From: CAWDDA01 sp963813345
GTDB taxonomy: Bacteria; Acidobacteriota; Blastocatellia; RBC074
Assembly (NCBI GenBank): GCA_963813345.1
Contig: CAWEYR010000011.1
Span: forward strand, 1 to 64,000
Reading direction: 5' to 3'
Length of the DNA: 64,000 nt
Positions 40,341-48,990 of this stretch are shown piece after piece. The position numbers and the translations under genes are program-made. The notes beneath the pieces are model-generated. The model searched no databases and was not told where the DNA came from. It saw only the letters and a list, made by a program, of their open reading frames with translations. Position 1 is the first letter of the stretch. Every line of letters starts with the position of its first letter.

Positions 40341-40370
40341 TTGACAGATTTCAGGACCGGCCATTATAGT
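40341..40370 (+). promoter_or_regulatory. hslV promoter, probably leaderless
   Basis: TTGACA at 40341-40346 and TATAGT at 40365-40370 are separated by 18 bp. The hslV ATG at 40377 lies 6 bp after the -10 box, where transcription should start, so the mRNA would have almost no leader. No Shine-Dalgarno sequence precedes this ATG. Confidence 0.65.
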
Positions 40371-40376
40371 CCATGC

Positions 40377-40940
40377 ATGCCCTATCCATTGATAAATCGC
40401 GCTCATACGCAAGCCGTGCGGAGCACGACGATTCTATCCGTACGTCAGAACAGCAGTGTCGTCATTGCCGGTGACGGACAGGTCACCATGGGCGACACTG
40501 TCATGAAATCCACGGCGCGAAAGGTTCGACGCCTGTATAATGAGCGTGTGATAGCAGGTTTCGCCGGCGCAACCGGTGACGCGTTCGCGCTCTTTCAGCG
40601 ATTCGAAGGAAAGCTCGAGCAGTTCCACGGCCAACTCAATCGTGCAGCCATTGAGCTTGCCAAAGACTGGCGCACGGACAAGATGATGCGTAGTCTTGAA
40701 GCGCTGCTCGTTGTTGCGGATCAGCAGGCGACTCTGCTCATTTCGGGTAACGGAGACGTGATTGAGCCCGACGACGGGATAGTTGCAATTGGCTCGGGAG
40801 GACCATACGCTTTAGCCGCGGCGCGCGCCCTTGCACGCAATTCCAGCCTCTCGGCGCGTCAGATAGCTGAGGAGGCAATGAAGATCGCGGGTGAGATCTG
40901 TATTTACAGCAATCTCAACCTTGTATTCGAAGAGATTTGA
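40377..40940 (+). CDS. hslV: ATP-dependent protease proteolytic subunit HslV
   Basis: The intact 187-residue protein is the proteasome-like peptidase of the HslVU complex, a cytoplasmic two-ring protease. The N-terminal threonine nucleophile lies in RSTTILSVRQ after a propeptide of about 16 residues. GDGQVTMGDTVMKSTARKVR, GFAGATGDAFALFQRFE and VAIGSGGPYALAAARAL are family blocks. ATG 40377 was chosen because it places the threonine after a short propeptide and coincides with the predicted transcription start. hslU follows after 54 bp. Confidence 0.95.
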   Translation: MPYPLINRAHTQAVRSTTILSVRQNSSVVIAGDGQVTMGDTVMKSTARKVRRLYNERVIAGFAGATGDAFALFQRFEGKLEQFHGQLNRAAIELAKDWRTDKMMRSLEALLVVADQQATLLISGNGDVIEPDDGIVAIGSGGPYALAAARALARNSSLSARQIAEEAMKIAGEICIYSNLNLVFEEI

Positions 40941-40994
40941 ACGTCAGGAGAAGATGCAAGATTCCGCGTGAAGGCGGTACGACATACAAAGTCT

Positions 40995-42398
40995 ATGGTG
41001 ATTTACCTTTCAGGAGAAATTGAAGAGACCGCGAGCCTCGATGAACTGACGCCACGTCAAATCGTCGCCGAGCTTGATAAGCATGTCGTCGGTCAGAACA
41101 ACGCAAAGCGATCAGTCGCCGTCGCACTGAGAAACCGTATCCGAAGGCAGAAACTTCCGCCTGACCTGGCGCAGGATGTGCTGCCAAAGAACATCATCAT
41201 GATCGGCTCTACAGGAATCGGAAAGACCGAGATTGCGCGCCGCCTCGCACGCCTCTCATCCTCGCCTTTCCTGAAAGTAGAGGCCTCAAAGTTCACCGAA
41301 GTCGGATACGTCGGACGAGACGTCGAATCGATGATTCGTGATCTCGCAGAGATCGCAGTCGACATGGTTCGAGCCGAAAAGGCCGAGGAGATCGCCGAAA
41401 AAGCAGAGCAGAACGTCGAAGAGCGCATTCTCGATCTACTCATTCCTGCGAACAAGCAGCTTGTCTCAACCGGAATTGACCAGCTCGAAGCCACAGACGC
41501 GGCGGCTCAGGATACGTATCAGCGCACGCGTGAAAAGTTGAGAAAGCAGCTCCGCGAAGGGCGGCTCGATGCGCGCATCGTAGAGCTGGAGGTACGCGAG
41601 AAAAACTTCCCTTCTTTCGAGATCTACACGAATCAGGGCATCGAGGAGATGGACATCAATCTCAAGGACATGATGCCTGGTCTCTTTGGCGGCCGGACCA
41701 AGCAGCGAAAGATGCGCGTCGACGAAGCTATCGAGTATCTGATCCAGGAGGAAGAGCAGAAGCTGATTGACATGGACCAGGTGGCTCGCATCGCTCTCAG
41801 CCGAGTCGAGTCCTCAGGGATCATATTCCTGGATGAGATCGACAAGATTGCCGGACGCGAAACCGGGCACGGTCCCGATGTTTCGCGCGAGGGCGTGCAG
41901 CGTGACATTCTCCCAATAGTCGAGGGCACGACCGTAAACACAAAGTACGGGATGGTGCGCACCGACCACATCCTGTTCATCGCGGCCGGAGCGTTTCACG
42001 TCGCCAAGCCATCTGACCTGATTCCCGAATTGCAGGGCCGGTTCCCGATCCGTGTCGAGCTGCAGCCGCTGACCATCGACGACTTCAAGAGAATCCTGAC
42101 GGAACCCAAGAATGCGTTGCTCAAGCAGTACACCGCACTCATGGCAACCGAAGGGATTACACTCGAGTTCACACCGGATTCGATTGACGAGATGGCAAAC
42201 TTTGCATTTCGCGTCAACGAATCGACAGAGGACATCGGCGCGAGACGCCTTCAGACAATTCTCGAAAAGGTTCTCGAGGAGATCTCGTTCGAAGGCCCCG
42301 ACCTCGAGCCCAAGCACCAGTTGATTGACGCTGCCTACGTGCAGAAGACGCTGGTTGATATTGTGAAGAACGACGATCTGACCCGGTACATGCTCTAG
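40995..42398 (+). CDS. hslU: ATP-dependent protease ATPase subunit HslU
   Basis: The 467-residue AAA+ unfoldase feeds substrates to HslV. It begins IEETASLDELTPRQIVAELD. Walker A is GSTGIGKTEIA, followed by KFTEVGYVGRDVESMIRDL. The helical I-domain with coiled-coil charge runs about residues 110-240, Walker B is IIFLDEIDKIAGRE, and the sensor-2 region is EDIGARRLQTILEKVLEE. It ends DDLTRYML, the usual tail that docks into HslV. The start at ATG 40995 (MVIYLSGEI) fits the family; a GTG at 40968 would add nine residues. The lipoprotein gene starts 6 bp after the stop, indicating an operon. Confidence 0.95.
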   Translation: MVIYLSGEIEETASLDELTPRQIVAELDKHVVGQNNAKRSVAVALRNRIRRQKLPPDLAQDVLPKNIIMIGSTGIGKTEIARRLARLSSSPFLKVEASKFTEVGYVGRDVESMIRDLAEIAVDMVRAEKAEEIAEKAEQNVEERILDLLIPANKQLVSTGIDQLEATDAAAQDTYQRTREKLRKQLREGRLDARIVELEVREKNFPSFEIYTNQGIEEMDINLKDMMPGLFGGRTKQRKMRVDEAIEYLIQEEEQKLIDMDQVARIALSRVESSGIIFLDEIDKIAGRETGHGPDVSREGVQRDILPIVEGTTVNTKYGMVRTDHILFIAAGAFHVAKPSDLIPELQGRFPIRVELQPLTIDDFKRILTEPKNALLKQYTALMATEGITLEFTPDSIDEMANFAFRVNESTEDIGARRLQTILEKVLEEISFEGPDLEPKHQLIDAAYVQKTLVDIVKNDDLTRYML

Positions 42399-42404
42399 GG
42401 CGAT

Positions 42405-43488
42405 GTGAAACGAACGTTTCGATTGGTCACCTGCCTGCTCGTTTTCGCCTTTCTGAGCCTGTCCTGCGGCAAGATCGGCGACCCGGTGCCTCCGATTCCG
42501 CGCGCTCCTCTGACGGTCAAAGAATTGACGGCAACGCAACAGGGCACACATCTGCGTCTATCGTTTCCACTCGTGCGTACCCGGAATTCGATTCAACCTG
42601 AACGCGTTGACATCTACCGTCTGATTGAGCCCACAGATGCTCCTCAGGGTGTGACACCAGCCGACTACGCTGCACGTTCGACCCTGATTGCCTCAATTCC
42701 GGGTTCTGAAATACCCGAATCACAGGCTGTCGTGACCTTTGATGACCCGGTTGAGATCAAACCGAAAGAGCCACGTTCGCGTTACCGTTACGCTGTTCGC
42801 GTCGTGGATCGAAACGGGCGCTCCGGTGATTTTTCAAATTATGCAATCATGGTTCCTCTCTCAGAACTGGCGCGGCCGCCTGAGAAGCTCACGGCGCGCG
42901 TGACTCAATTCGATATCGAAATCAACTGGGAGCAGCCACAATCCAATGAATCGGGATCCTCGCCGGCGAACGTTGCCGGGTACAATGTGTACAGAAAGGC
43001 GGGCGACGCAGTTGCAAAGCTGAACCCCGGATCGATCACGGTACCTAAATACTCCGATAGAAATTTTCAGTTTGGTGACAACGTACGAGTACTTCGTTCG
43101 AGCTTTATCGTTGCCACAGGGAAGCTCGAATCCAAGTGACGCCATCGAAAGCAATGACAGTCAGGTGATCACCGTCACGCCAAAAGACACTTTCGCTCCG
43201 GCCCGTCCTGACTCGATCAAGGTGGCTTCGATCAATGCTATCGTGAGTCTATTCTGGCCGTCGAACTCCGAGACCGATCTTGCCGGATACAACATTTACC
43301 GGGCAGAGGACGAGGGCGTTGCGCCGGAACAATGGCTGAAGCTGACTCCGAGACTTCACACGCCAACGACGTTTCGCGATGACAAAGTACAGGTGGGGAA
43401 GAAGTATTACTATCAGCTCACCGCAGTAGATACTTCCGGCAACGAGAGCCCGCGCTCGACTACGATAAGTGAGACAGTGAATCCATGA
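42405..43488 (+). CDS. FN3-domain lipoprotein, one frameshift
   Basis: A GTG at 42405, 6 bp after the hslU stop, starts a lipoprotein signal (LVTCLLVFAFLSLSC, cleaved before Cys). The mature part contains fibronectin type III-like beta domains, for example VKELTATQQGTHLRLSFPLV to YRYAVRVVDRNGRSGDFSN, then LTARVTQFDIEINWEQP, and after a break near 43075 the last domain (VASINAIVSLFWPSNSETDL to YYYQLTAVDTSGNESPRS). The two frames together give about 361 residues. It is likely anchored to the outer membrane or periplasmic face; function is unknown. Its place behind hslVU suggests co-transcription. Confidence 0.7.
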
Positions 43489-43489
43489 G

Positions 43490-43629
43490 GGGAAAGGGGT
43501 CAGGGGTCAGGGGTCGGGGATCGGGGTATGGAGTTCAAGCTTTAGCTTGCTCTCAACAATCGAATGCAACCAGCAAGCTAAAGCTTGAACTCCATACCCC
43601 GATCCCTGACCCCTGACCCCCGACCCCTT
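43490..43629. repeat. Composite nested palindrome with mirrored tandem-repeat arms
   Basis: The core is the TTCAAGCTTTAGCTTGC / GCAAGCTAAAGCTTGAA palindrome. It is flanked on the left by tandem GGGGTCA-type units (AGGGGTCAGGGGTCGGGGAT) and on the right by their reverse complement (GATCCCTGACCCCTGACCCC). The whole 140 bp can fold into one long hairpin between the FN3 lipoprotein and gdhA. Confidence 0.85.
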
Positions 43630-43658
43630 CTTCTTCCATCAACGAAAGGACCCGCTAA

Positions 43659-45074
43659 ATGAGCTCACAGAACCACAGCTTCTTTGGAGACGTGCTTCGG
43701 CATGTGGACAGGGCGGCAGCCTACACTAAGCATCCGGTCGGACTTCTTGAACAGATCAAGCGATGCAACAGTATTTACCAGTTCGAGTTTCCGCTGCGAC
43801 AGTCTGACGGAAGCGTGGAAGTCATCTCCGCGTGGCGCGTTGAGCACAGCCATCACAAGCTTCCGGTAAAAGGTGGAATCCGCTACAGCCCCGATGTGAA
43901 TGAGGACGAGGTAATGGCTCTGGCGGCACTGATGACGTACAAATGCGCGATTGTGAATGTGCCTTTCGGAGGAGCGAAGGGTGGCGTTCGCGTCGATCCA
44001 CGAAAGTATTCAGCCGATCAGCTGGAGCGTTTGACGAGGCGCTACACCCACGAGCTTGCCAAAAAGAATTTCATCGGTCCCGGGCTGGATGTTCCGGCTC
44101 CCGATTATGGGACAAGCGAGCGCGAGATGGCGTGGATTGTCGATACTTATATCGCACTCAATCCCGGACAGCTTGATGCCGCGGCATGCGTTACCGGAAA
44201 GCCCGTAGCACAGGGCGGGATCAGCGGTCGCCGCGAAGCGACCGGGCGCGGACTCTTTTACGCTCTCCGCGAAGCCTGCTCTCATGAAGATGATATGAAA
44301 AGGATCGGGCTTTCAAAGGGAGTCGAGGGCAAACGTGTGGTCGTGCAGGGACTCGGCAACGTTGGCTTTCATGCCGCCAAGTTCTGCCGCGAAGGAGGGG
44401 CGACGATAGTCGCGATCGCCGAGCGTGAAGGAGCCATTCACAATCCTGGCGGTCTGATCGAGGAGGACGTATTTCGTTTTCGAAAGGAAACGGGATCAAT
44501 CCTCAATTTTCATGGAGCGACGAACATCACGAAACCTGAAGACGCGCTTGAGCTGGAATGCGATGTGCTGATACCAGCGGCGCTTGAGAATCAAATTACC
44601 GAAGAGAATGCAGCGAGAATCAGGACAAGGATCCTTCTCGAGGGCGCAAACGGACCGACAACGCCGGAAGCAGAAGCGATCCTTTTGAAGAAAAACATCC
44701 TTGTCATCCCGGACGTCTATGCAAATGCGGGTGGCGTCACTGTCTCGTACTTCGAGTGGCTAAAGAATCTCTCGCACGTCCGCTTTGGCCGCATGGGCAA
44801 GCGATACGAGGAGTCTGAAGACCGCCGACTGCTCCAGGCAATTGAGCTCGCGACGGGTCATAAGTTTACTGAGATGCAGCGGACGTCATTCGTTCATGGA
44901 GCAGACGAGCTGGACCTGGTCAATTCAGGTCTTGAAGAGACGATGGCGGTGGCGTACAACGAGATTCTTGAATTGCGTCGAATGAAACAGATTCCAGATT
45001 TGAGAACGGCAGCGTTTCTGAACGCCCTTGAAAAGATCGCCAGGTCTTATGCTGAGCTGGGAATCTTTCCTTGA
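43659..45074 (+). CDS. gdhA: Glu/Leu/Phe/Val family glutamate dehydrogenase
   Basis: The intact 471-residue enzyme interconverts glutamate and 2-oxoglutarate plus ammonium. It has the substrate-binding lysine blocks HKLPVKGGIRYSPDVNEDEV and YKCAIVNVPFGGAKGGVRVD, PAPDYGTSEREMAWI with the catalytic Asp, TGRGLFYALREA, and the Rossmann motif VVVQGLGNVGFHAAKF. ANAGGVTVSYFEWLKN lies towards the C-terminus. Coenzyme preference cannot be read with confidence. The ATG has AAAGGA upstream. The gene converges with the STAS gene at 45100. Confidence 0.93.
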   Translation: MSSQNHSFFGDVLRHVDRAAAYTKHPVGLLEQIKRCNSIYQFEFPLRQSDGSVEVISAWRVEHSHHKLPVKGGIRYSPDVNEDEVMALAALMTYKCAIVNVPFGGAKGGVRVDPRKYSADQLERLTRRYTHELAKKNFIGPGLDVPAPDYGTSEREMAWIVDTYIALNPGQLDAAACVTGKPVAQGGISGRREATGRGLFYALREACSHEDDMKRIGLSKGVEGKRVVVQGLGNVGFHAAKFCREGGATIVAIAEREGAIHNPGGLIEEDVFRFRKETGSILNFHGATNITKPEDALELECDVLIPAALENQITEENAARIRTRILLEGANGPTTPEAEAILLKKNILVIPDVYANAGGVTVSYFEWLKNLSHVRFGRMGKRYEESEDRRLLQAIELATGHKFTEMQRTSFVHGADELDLVNSGLEETMAVAYNEILELRRMKQIPDLRTAAFLNALEKIARSYAELGIFP

Positions 45075-45099
45075 GCAACTTCAACAGGAGGAAGCCGAC

Positions 45100-45444
45100 T
45101 TACTTGAAGCTCGAAAGTGCGGCTTCTTCGTCTTCGTAGATTTCGAAGACGGTCAGGAGTTTCGTTATCATCAGCAGGTCTTTGATCTTCTTTGTGAGCT
45201 TCAGGAGCTTGAGCTGCCCTCCCTGATTCTTGGTGGTGGTATATCGCGAAACGAGCTCTCCGATCCCGGAACTGTCAACGTAGGTAACACCTTCAAGATT
45301 GAGAACTATTCGCTGCCGGCCCGCCGCAAGCAGGCGGCCGACGGCATCGCGCAGTTGTACACTTCCCTCCCCGATTGTAATTCGGCCCTGAAGGTCAAGC
45401 ACGACCACGTCTCCCAAATTCCGTTCCTTAATTTCTAACTGCAT
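45100..45444 (-). CDS. Anti-sigma factor antagonist (STAS domain)
   Basis: This 114-residue protein is a single STAS domain of the SpoIIAA/RsbV type. It has GDVVVLDLQGRITIGEGS at the start and VTYVDSSGIGELVSRYTT around the regulatory serine, which a partner kinase phosphorylates. Its start codon lies inside the end of the upstream anti-sigma gene, a 17 bp overlap that implies coupled translation. The pair would control a sigma factor through partner switching. No matching sigma factor gene is adjacent. Confidence 0.9.
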   Translation of the reverse strand: MQLEIKERNLGDVVVLDLQGRITIGEGSVQLRDAVGRLLAAGRQRIVLNLEGVTYVDSSGIGELVSRYTTTKNQGGQLKLLKLTKKIKDLLMITKLLTVFEIYEDEEAALSSFK

Positions 45445-45895
45445 CTTGCCTCTGGTCTCCTTCGTCGGTCTGCTTTGGCATCCGACGCTTGGTCATTGTC
45501 ACGACCATGCCGGCTTCGGGGTGGCGCGCGTAGTCTACGCTATCCATAAAAGTCCTCATATAGAGGATACCTCGGCCGGCCGGATTGAGCAGATTGTTGG
45601 GATCGAGAGGATCAGGAAGACTGGAGGGATCAAAGCCTTCGCCATAATCCCGGACCGTCACTCGAAGCGCATCAACTCCGACGGTGAACCGGACCTCGAC
45701 TGGTTTTTGAGGGTCGTATTTATTTCCGTGCTCAATCGAATTCGCTACCGACTCGCGGACTGCCATGTTGATCCAGTAGCTGGCCTCATCGTCGAATCCC
45801 ACCATCTGTGTGATATTGTCTGTGAGGGCGGTGACGAGATCGATGAATTCGAGCTGGCTGGCGATGGTCAGTTCGACCACGTTCTCGGCTAACAT
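45428..45895 (-). CDS. Anti-sigma factor / serine kinase, RsbW-like (HATPase_c)
   Basis: About 155 residues with a GHKL-type ATPase fold. The N box is YWINMAVRESVANSIEHGNK, the G1 box VTVRDYGEGFDPSSLPD and the G2-type box NPAGRGILYMRTFMD. RsbW/SpoIIAB-type proteins bind a sigma factor and phosphorylate the STAS antagonist encoded next door. Two adjacent ATGs (45898 and 45895) are possible starts; the longer frame back to 45946 lacks support. It is translated together with the STAS gene and transcribed leftwards. Confidence 0.88.
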   Translation of the reverse strand: MLAENVVELTIASQLEFIDLVTALTDNITQMVGFDDEASYWINMAVRESVANSIEHGNKYDPQKPVEVRFTVGVDALRVTVRDYGEGFDPSSLPDPLDPNNLLNPAGRGILYMRTFMDSVDYARHPEAGMVVTMTKRRMPKQTDEGDQRQDAVRN

Positions 45896-46113
45896 CATAC
45901 GCCGGGCGGTTCCTTTACAGAGTATGCTACGATTCTCGCGAGTCAAGCTCAGCGAATGCAGTCAGGCCGATCTTTGTGTAACACAACAATTTACAAGCTG
46001 TCAAGATAATGGTCGGCCGTATCCTCTTGCATTACGTGCGCTTCATTGAAAAGGTTCAGATTACTTACGATCTTCGATATCATCACCTCACACTTCCGTG
46101 TCCAACAATTGCG

Positions 46114-47473
46114 ATGACAGATCATTCCTCAGACCTGAAAAGTGACTCTACTGCCAGGATCACGCGCTCGACATCGTTGCGCGGCGATCTCAAATTGCCG
46201 GGAGATAAATCGATTTCCCATCGAGCTGCGATGATTTCAGCTCTTGGTAACGGCATCACAAGAATTGAAAACTATTCAAGTGCAGTGGATTGTCAGAACA
46301 CTCTCGATTGCCTTGTCAGGCTCGGCGTCGTCGATCGAGCAAAATAGTAGTGAAACCGGATCGTGGACCGTGCATGGCGGCGGCCCTGATTCGTTCAAGC
46401 CACCAACGGCAATGCTCGACGCAGGCAATTCAGGAACAACCATGCGCTTGCTTTCCGGCATCCTCGCCGGTCTTCCGTTTACGACCGAAATCGGCGGTGA
46501 CGAAAGCCTTTCCCGGCGCGCCTATGCGCCGCGTGATCGAACCACTCGAAAGAATGGGCGCCACTATCAACTCTCGAGACGATGGTTTCGCTCCGCTGCG
46601 AATCTCCGGCGGCAACCTCCGCGCAATCGACTATCAGCCGCCAGTCGCGAGTGCTCAGGTCAAGTCATGCGTTCTGCTTGCGGGTCTGTTTGCTGAGGGA
46701 ATCACAACTGTCACAGAGTCAGTTCCGACTCGGAATCACACGGAGATCATGCTCGAGCAATGCGGCGCTCATCTGTCTGTGACGACGAATCTCAAAGGAT
46801 CGCGAATATCAATTGACGGCACGAGCGCACTTGCACCACTCGGTGACTACAAGGTTGCAGGAGATTCTGTCGTCGGCTGCGTTTTTTATCGCAAGCGCTC
46901 TGCTTGTGCCGAACTCCGAGATTGTGCTCAGAGCCGTCGGTGCCAATCCTTCAAGAATTGCTTTAGTCGACGTTCTTCAGAAAGCCGGGGGCAAGATCAT
47001 CATCGAAAATAGCCGCACGCTTCACGGTGAACCGGTTTCCGACATCATCGCCCGTCACTCGAGCCTCGAAGGAAGAATCGACCTTGCTGGAAGCACGATT
47101 GCCAATCTTATCGATGAGATTCCTGTTCTTGCAGTATTGGCGACCCGGATTGATGGCGGTCTTCGCGTCCAGGATGCGAAAGAGCTCCGCGTAAAGGAGT
47201 GTGATCGCATCCACGCGATCGTTACGAATCTCAGAAAGATGGGAATCGAGATCGAAGAGTTCCCTGATGGCTTTCAGATCGATGGCCGCCAGCAGTTGCG
47301 AGGCGCCGTCGTTCAGTCATTTAACGATCACCGCATCGCAATGGCTTTTGCCGTTGCGGGCCTTATCGCCGAGGGCGAGACCATTATCGAAGGCGCCGAA
47401 GCGGCTTCTGTTTCTCTTACCAGAATTCTTTGATCTGCTTTCAAGTTGTGGAGCATCAATAACCATCTCTTAG
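46114..47473 (+). CDS. aroA: 3-phosphoshikimate 1-carboxyvinyltransferase (EPSP synthase), frameshifted
   Basis: The enzyme joins PEP to shikimate-3-phosphate in aromatic amino acid synthesis. All landmarks are present across several frames: KLPGDKSISHRAAMISALGN, MLDAGNSGTTMRLLSGIL, MRRVIEPLERMGA, LRISGGNLRAIDYQPPVASA with SAQVKSCVLLAGL, TRNHTEIMLEQCGAHL, RVKECDRIHAIVTNLRKMG, FNDHRIAMAFAVAGL, and in the last frame LPEFFDLLSSCG before the stop at 47473. Breaks lie near 46330, 46525, 46875 and 47420. Because this pathway is normally indispensable and aroK follows intact 7 bp later, these are most likely sequence errors rather than decay. Confidence 0.88.
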
Positions 47474-47480
47474 TAAACGG

Positions 47481-47984
47481 ATGACTCGTCCAATTTTCCT
47501 CATCGGATTTATGGCGTGCGGAAAGACGGCTGTTGGCCGCCGCCTTGCTCACAATCTTAAGCGCCATCTGATCGATCTCGACCACAAGATCGAGCGGCGT
47601 GCAGGCCGACGCGTCCATGAAATCATTCGCCTCGAAGGCGAGGAGGCATTCAGAATCATGGAAAGTGCCGAGTTAAACGCTGCTGCTGGTCGAACAAATG
47701 CCGTCATTGCGACGGGTGGCGGTGTGGTGATGCGGGTCGAGAATCGAGCTTTGATGGACCGTTCCGGGCCTACGATCTGGCTGGATTTACCCTTTGATGA
47801 ATGCTGGAGGCGGATCAAGCGAGATCGAACCGTTCGTCCGCTCGCTCCGACTCAGGAAGCTGCGATGACACGATGGAATGAAAGGCGGGACCTCTACGCT
47901 CAGTCCAAACTGCGCATTGAGCTGGATGGATCCGAGTCTGCAGAATCGATCGCAGATCAGATCATTGAGCGGCTTGGCAAGTAG
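47481..47984 (+). CDS. aroK: Shikimate kinase
   Basis: The intact 167-residue kinase phosphorylates shikimate with ATP, the step before AroA. It has the Walker A loop FMACGKTAVGRRLA, the shikimate-binding LIDLDHKIERR, IIRLEGEEAFRIMESAEL, IATGGGVVM and the lid arginines in RDRTVRPLAP. It starts 7 bp after the corrected aroA stop, so the two form an operon in pathway order reversed. Confidence 0.93.
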   Translation: MTRPIFLIGFMACGKTAVGRRLAHNLKRHLIDLDHKIERRAGRRVHEIIRLEGEEAFRIMESAELNAAAGRTNAVIATGGGVVMRVENRALMDRSGPTIWLDLPFDECWRRIKRDRTVRPLAPTQEAAMTRWNERRDLYAQSKLRIELDGSESAESIADQIIERLGK

Positions 47985-48001
47985 TACCGACAGTTGGACG
48001 A

Positions 48002-48146
48002 GTGCGGGGGACTTTGTCAAGGGGACCGCGAAATACGCGGAAAAGAACCCGGAAGGACACAAATCACAATGAAATCGATTGCTTTTGACGTCACTTCCGT
48101 GTTCCTTTCCGCGTACTCCGCGGTCCGCTTGAAAGTCCCCGCACTC
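48002..48146. repeat. Large imperfect palindrome after aroK
   Basis: Arms of about 50 bp start GTGCGGGGGACTTTGTCAAG and end in CTTGAAAGTCCCCGCAC, with inner CCGCG(A)AATACGCGG-like stems. This is a separate sequence family from the other repeats in the window. It lies between the convergent aroK and SDR genes. Confidence 0.7.
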
Positions 48147-48151
48147 CAAAT

Positions 48152-48933
48152 TTACACTCCACGAATCGCTCCGCCATCCACGGCGAGCGAGACTCCTGTC
48201 ACATAACCTGCACGCTCGGAGGCGAGAAAGGCGACGACATCTCCAACCTCGTGTGGATCTCCGATGCGCCGCAGCGGTATTCGCTGAGCGGTTTCGCTCA
48301 TATGTTCCTCAGGAGTTATTCCCCGCTCCTTTGATTGCGCCTGCGCCACCTGCAATTGACGATCGGTCAATATGTGCCCCATGAGCACAGCGTTTACAGT
48401 GATCCCGTCTGGTCCGAACTGATTCGCCATAGTCTTCGTCAGTGCCGAGAGTCCCGCGCGGAGGGTGCTTGATATCGTCAGATCATCTATTGGTTCTTTC
48501 GCTACAAGTGACGTCAGATGGATAATTCGTCCCCACTTCGTTCCTGCATTCCGGGCAGTACCAGTCTTGTCAGCCGGACTACATTCATGAGCGTCGACTC
48601 TATGCCCTTCATCCATAGCTCATCGCTCAGTTTCGAGAAACGCGCGATTGGAGGGCCTCCGGTATTTGTAACCAGCACATCCACTCGTCCGAACCGCTCG
48701 ATAGTAGAGGCGTACCATCGTTCAAGGTCAGTTGAAACCCCGACGTCGGCTACAACACCCAGCGTTGGAGAATGCTGCGTTAGTTCTGCGACCGCATCCT
48801 CTAGTGGCTTTTCGTTGCGTGAACAGACCGAGACAGTGCACCCTTCAGCTGAAAGCGATAGAGCGGATGCACGCCCGATCCCTTTGCTCGCTGCAGCAAC
48901 CATTGCGACCTTACCCTCGAGTCCAAAGTTCAT
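48152..48933 (-). CDS. SDR family oxidoreductase lacking the usual Tyr, one frameshift
   Basis: About 260 residues. The cofactor motif is AAASKGIGRASALSLSAEG, and VLVTNTGGPPIARF replaces the common NNAG. After a break near 48535 come GRIIHLTSLVAKEPIDDL, SSTLRAGLSALTKTMANQFG, GITVNAVLMGHI and VAFLASERAGYVTGVSLAVD. At the position of the catalytic Y-x-x-x-K the protein has STLRAGLS, so the tyrosine is missing, although the following ALTKT segment is kept. This divergent FabG-like subgroup is known in databases by sequence, but its reaction is not known to me. The start at 48933 has GGAGAG upstream. Confidence 0.75.
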
Positions 48934-48952
48934 AGCTCTCCAATAACGTCAA

Positions 48953-48990
48953 AAGCTTGAACCCTGATCAATATGTCAGAGTTCAAGCTT
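48953..48990 (-). terminator. Hairpin at the end of the TonB-receptor gene
   Basis: Perfect arms AAGCTTGAAC and GTTCAAGCTT with an 18-base loop, immediately after the receptor stop codon. It is related to the TTCAAGCTT repeat family. Confidence 0.6.

Noticed and set aside
46009..46113. N-terminal extension of aroA from 46009
   Set aside because: The extra 35 residues do not fit the EPSP synthase N-terminus. ATG 46114 is a better start.
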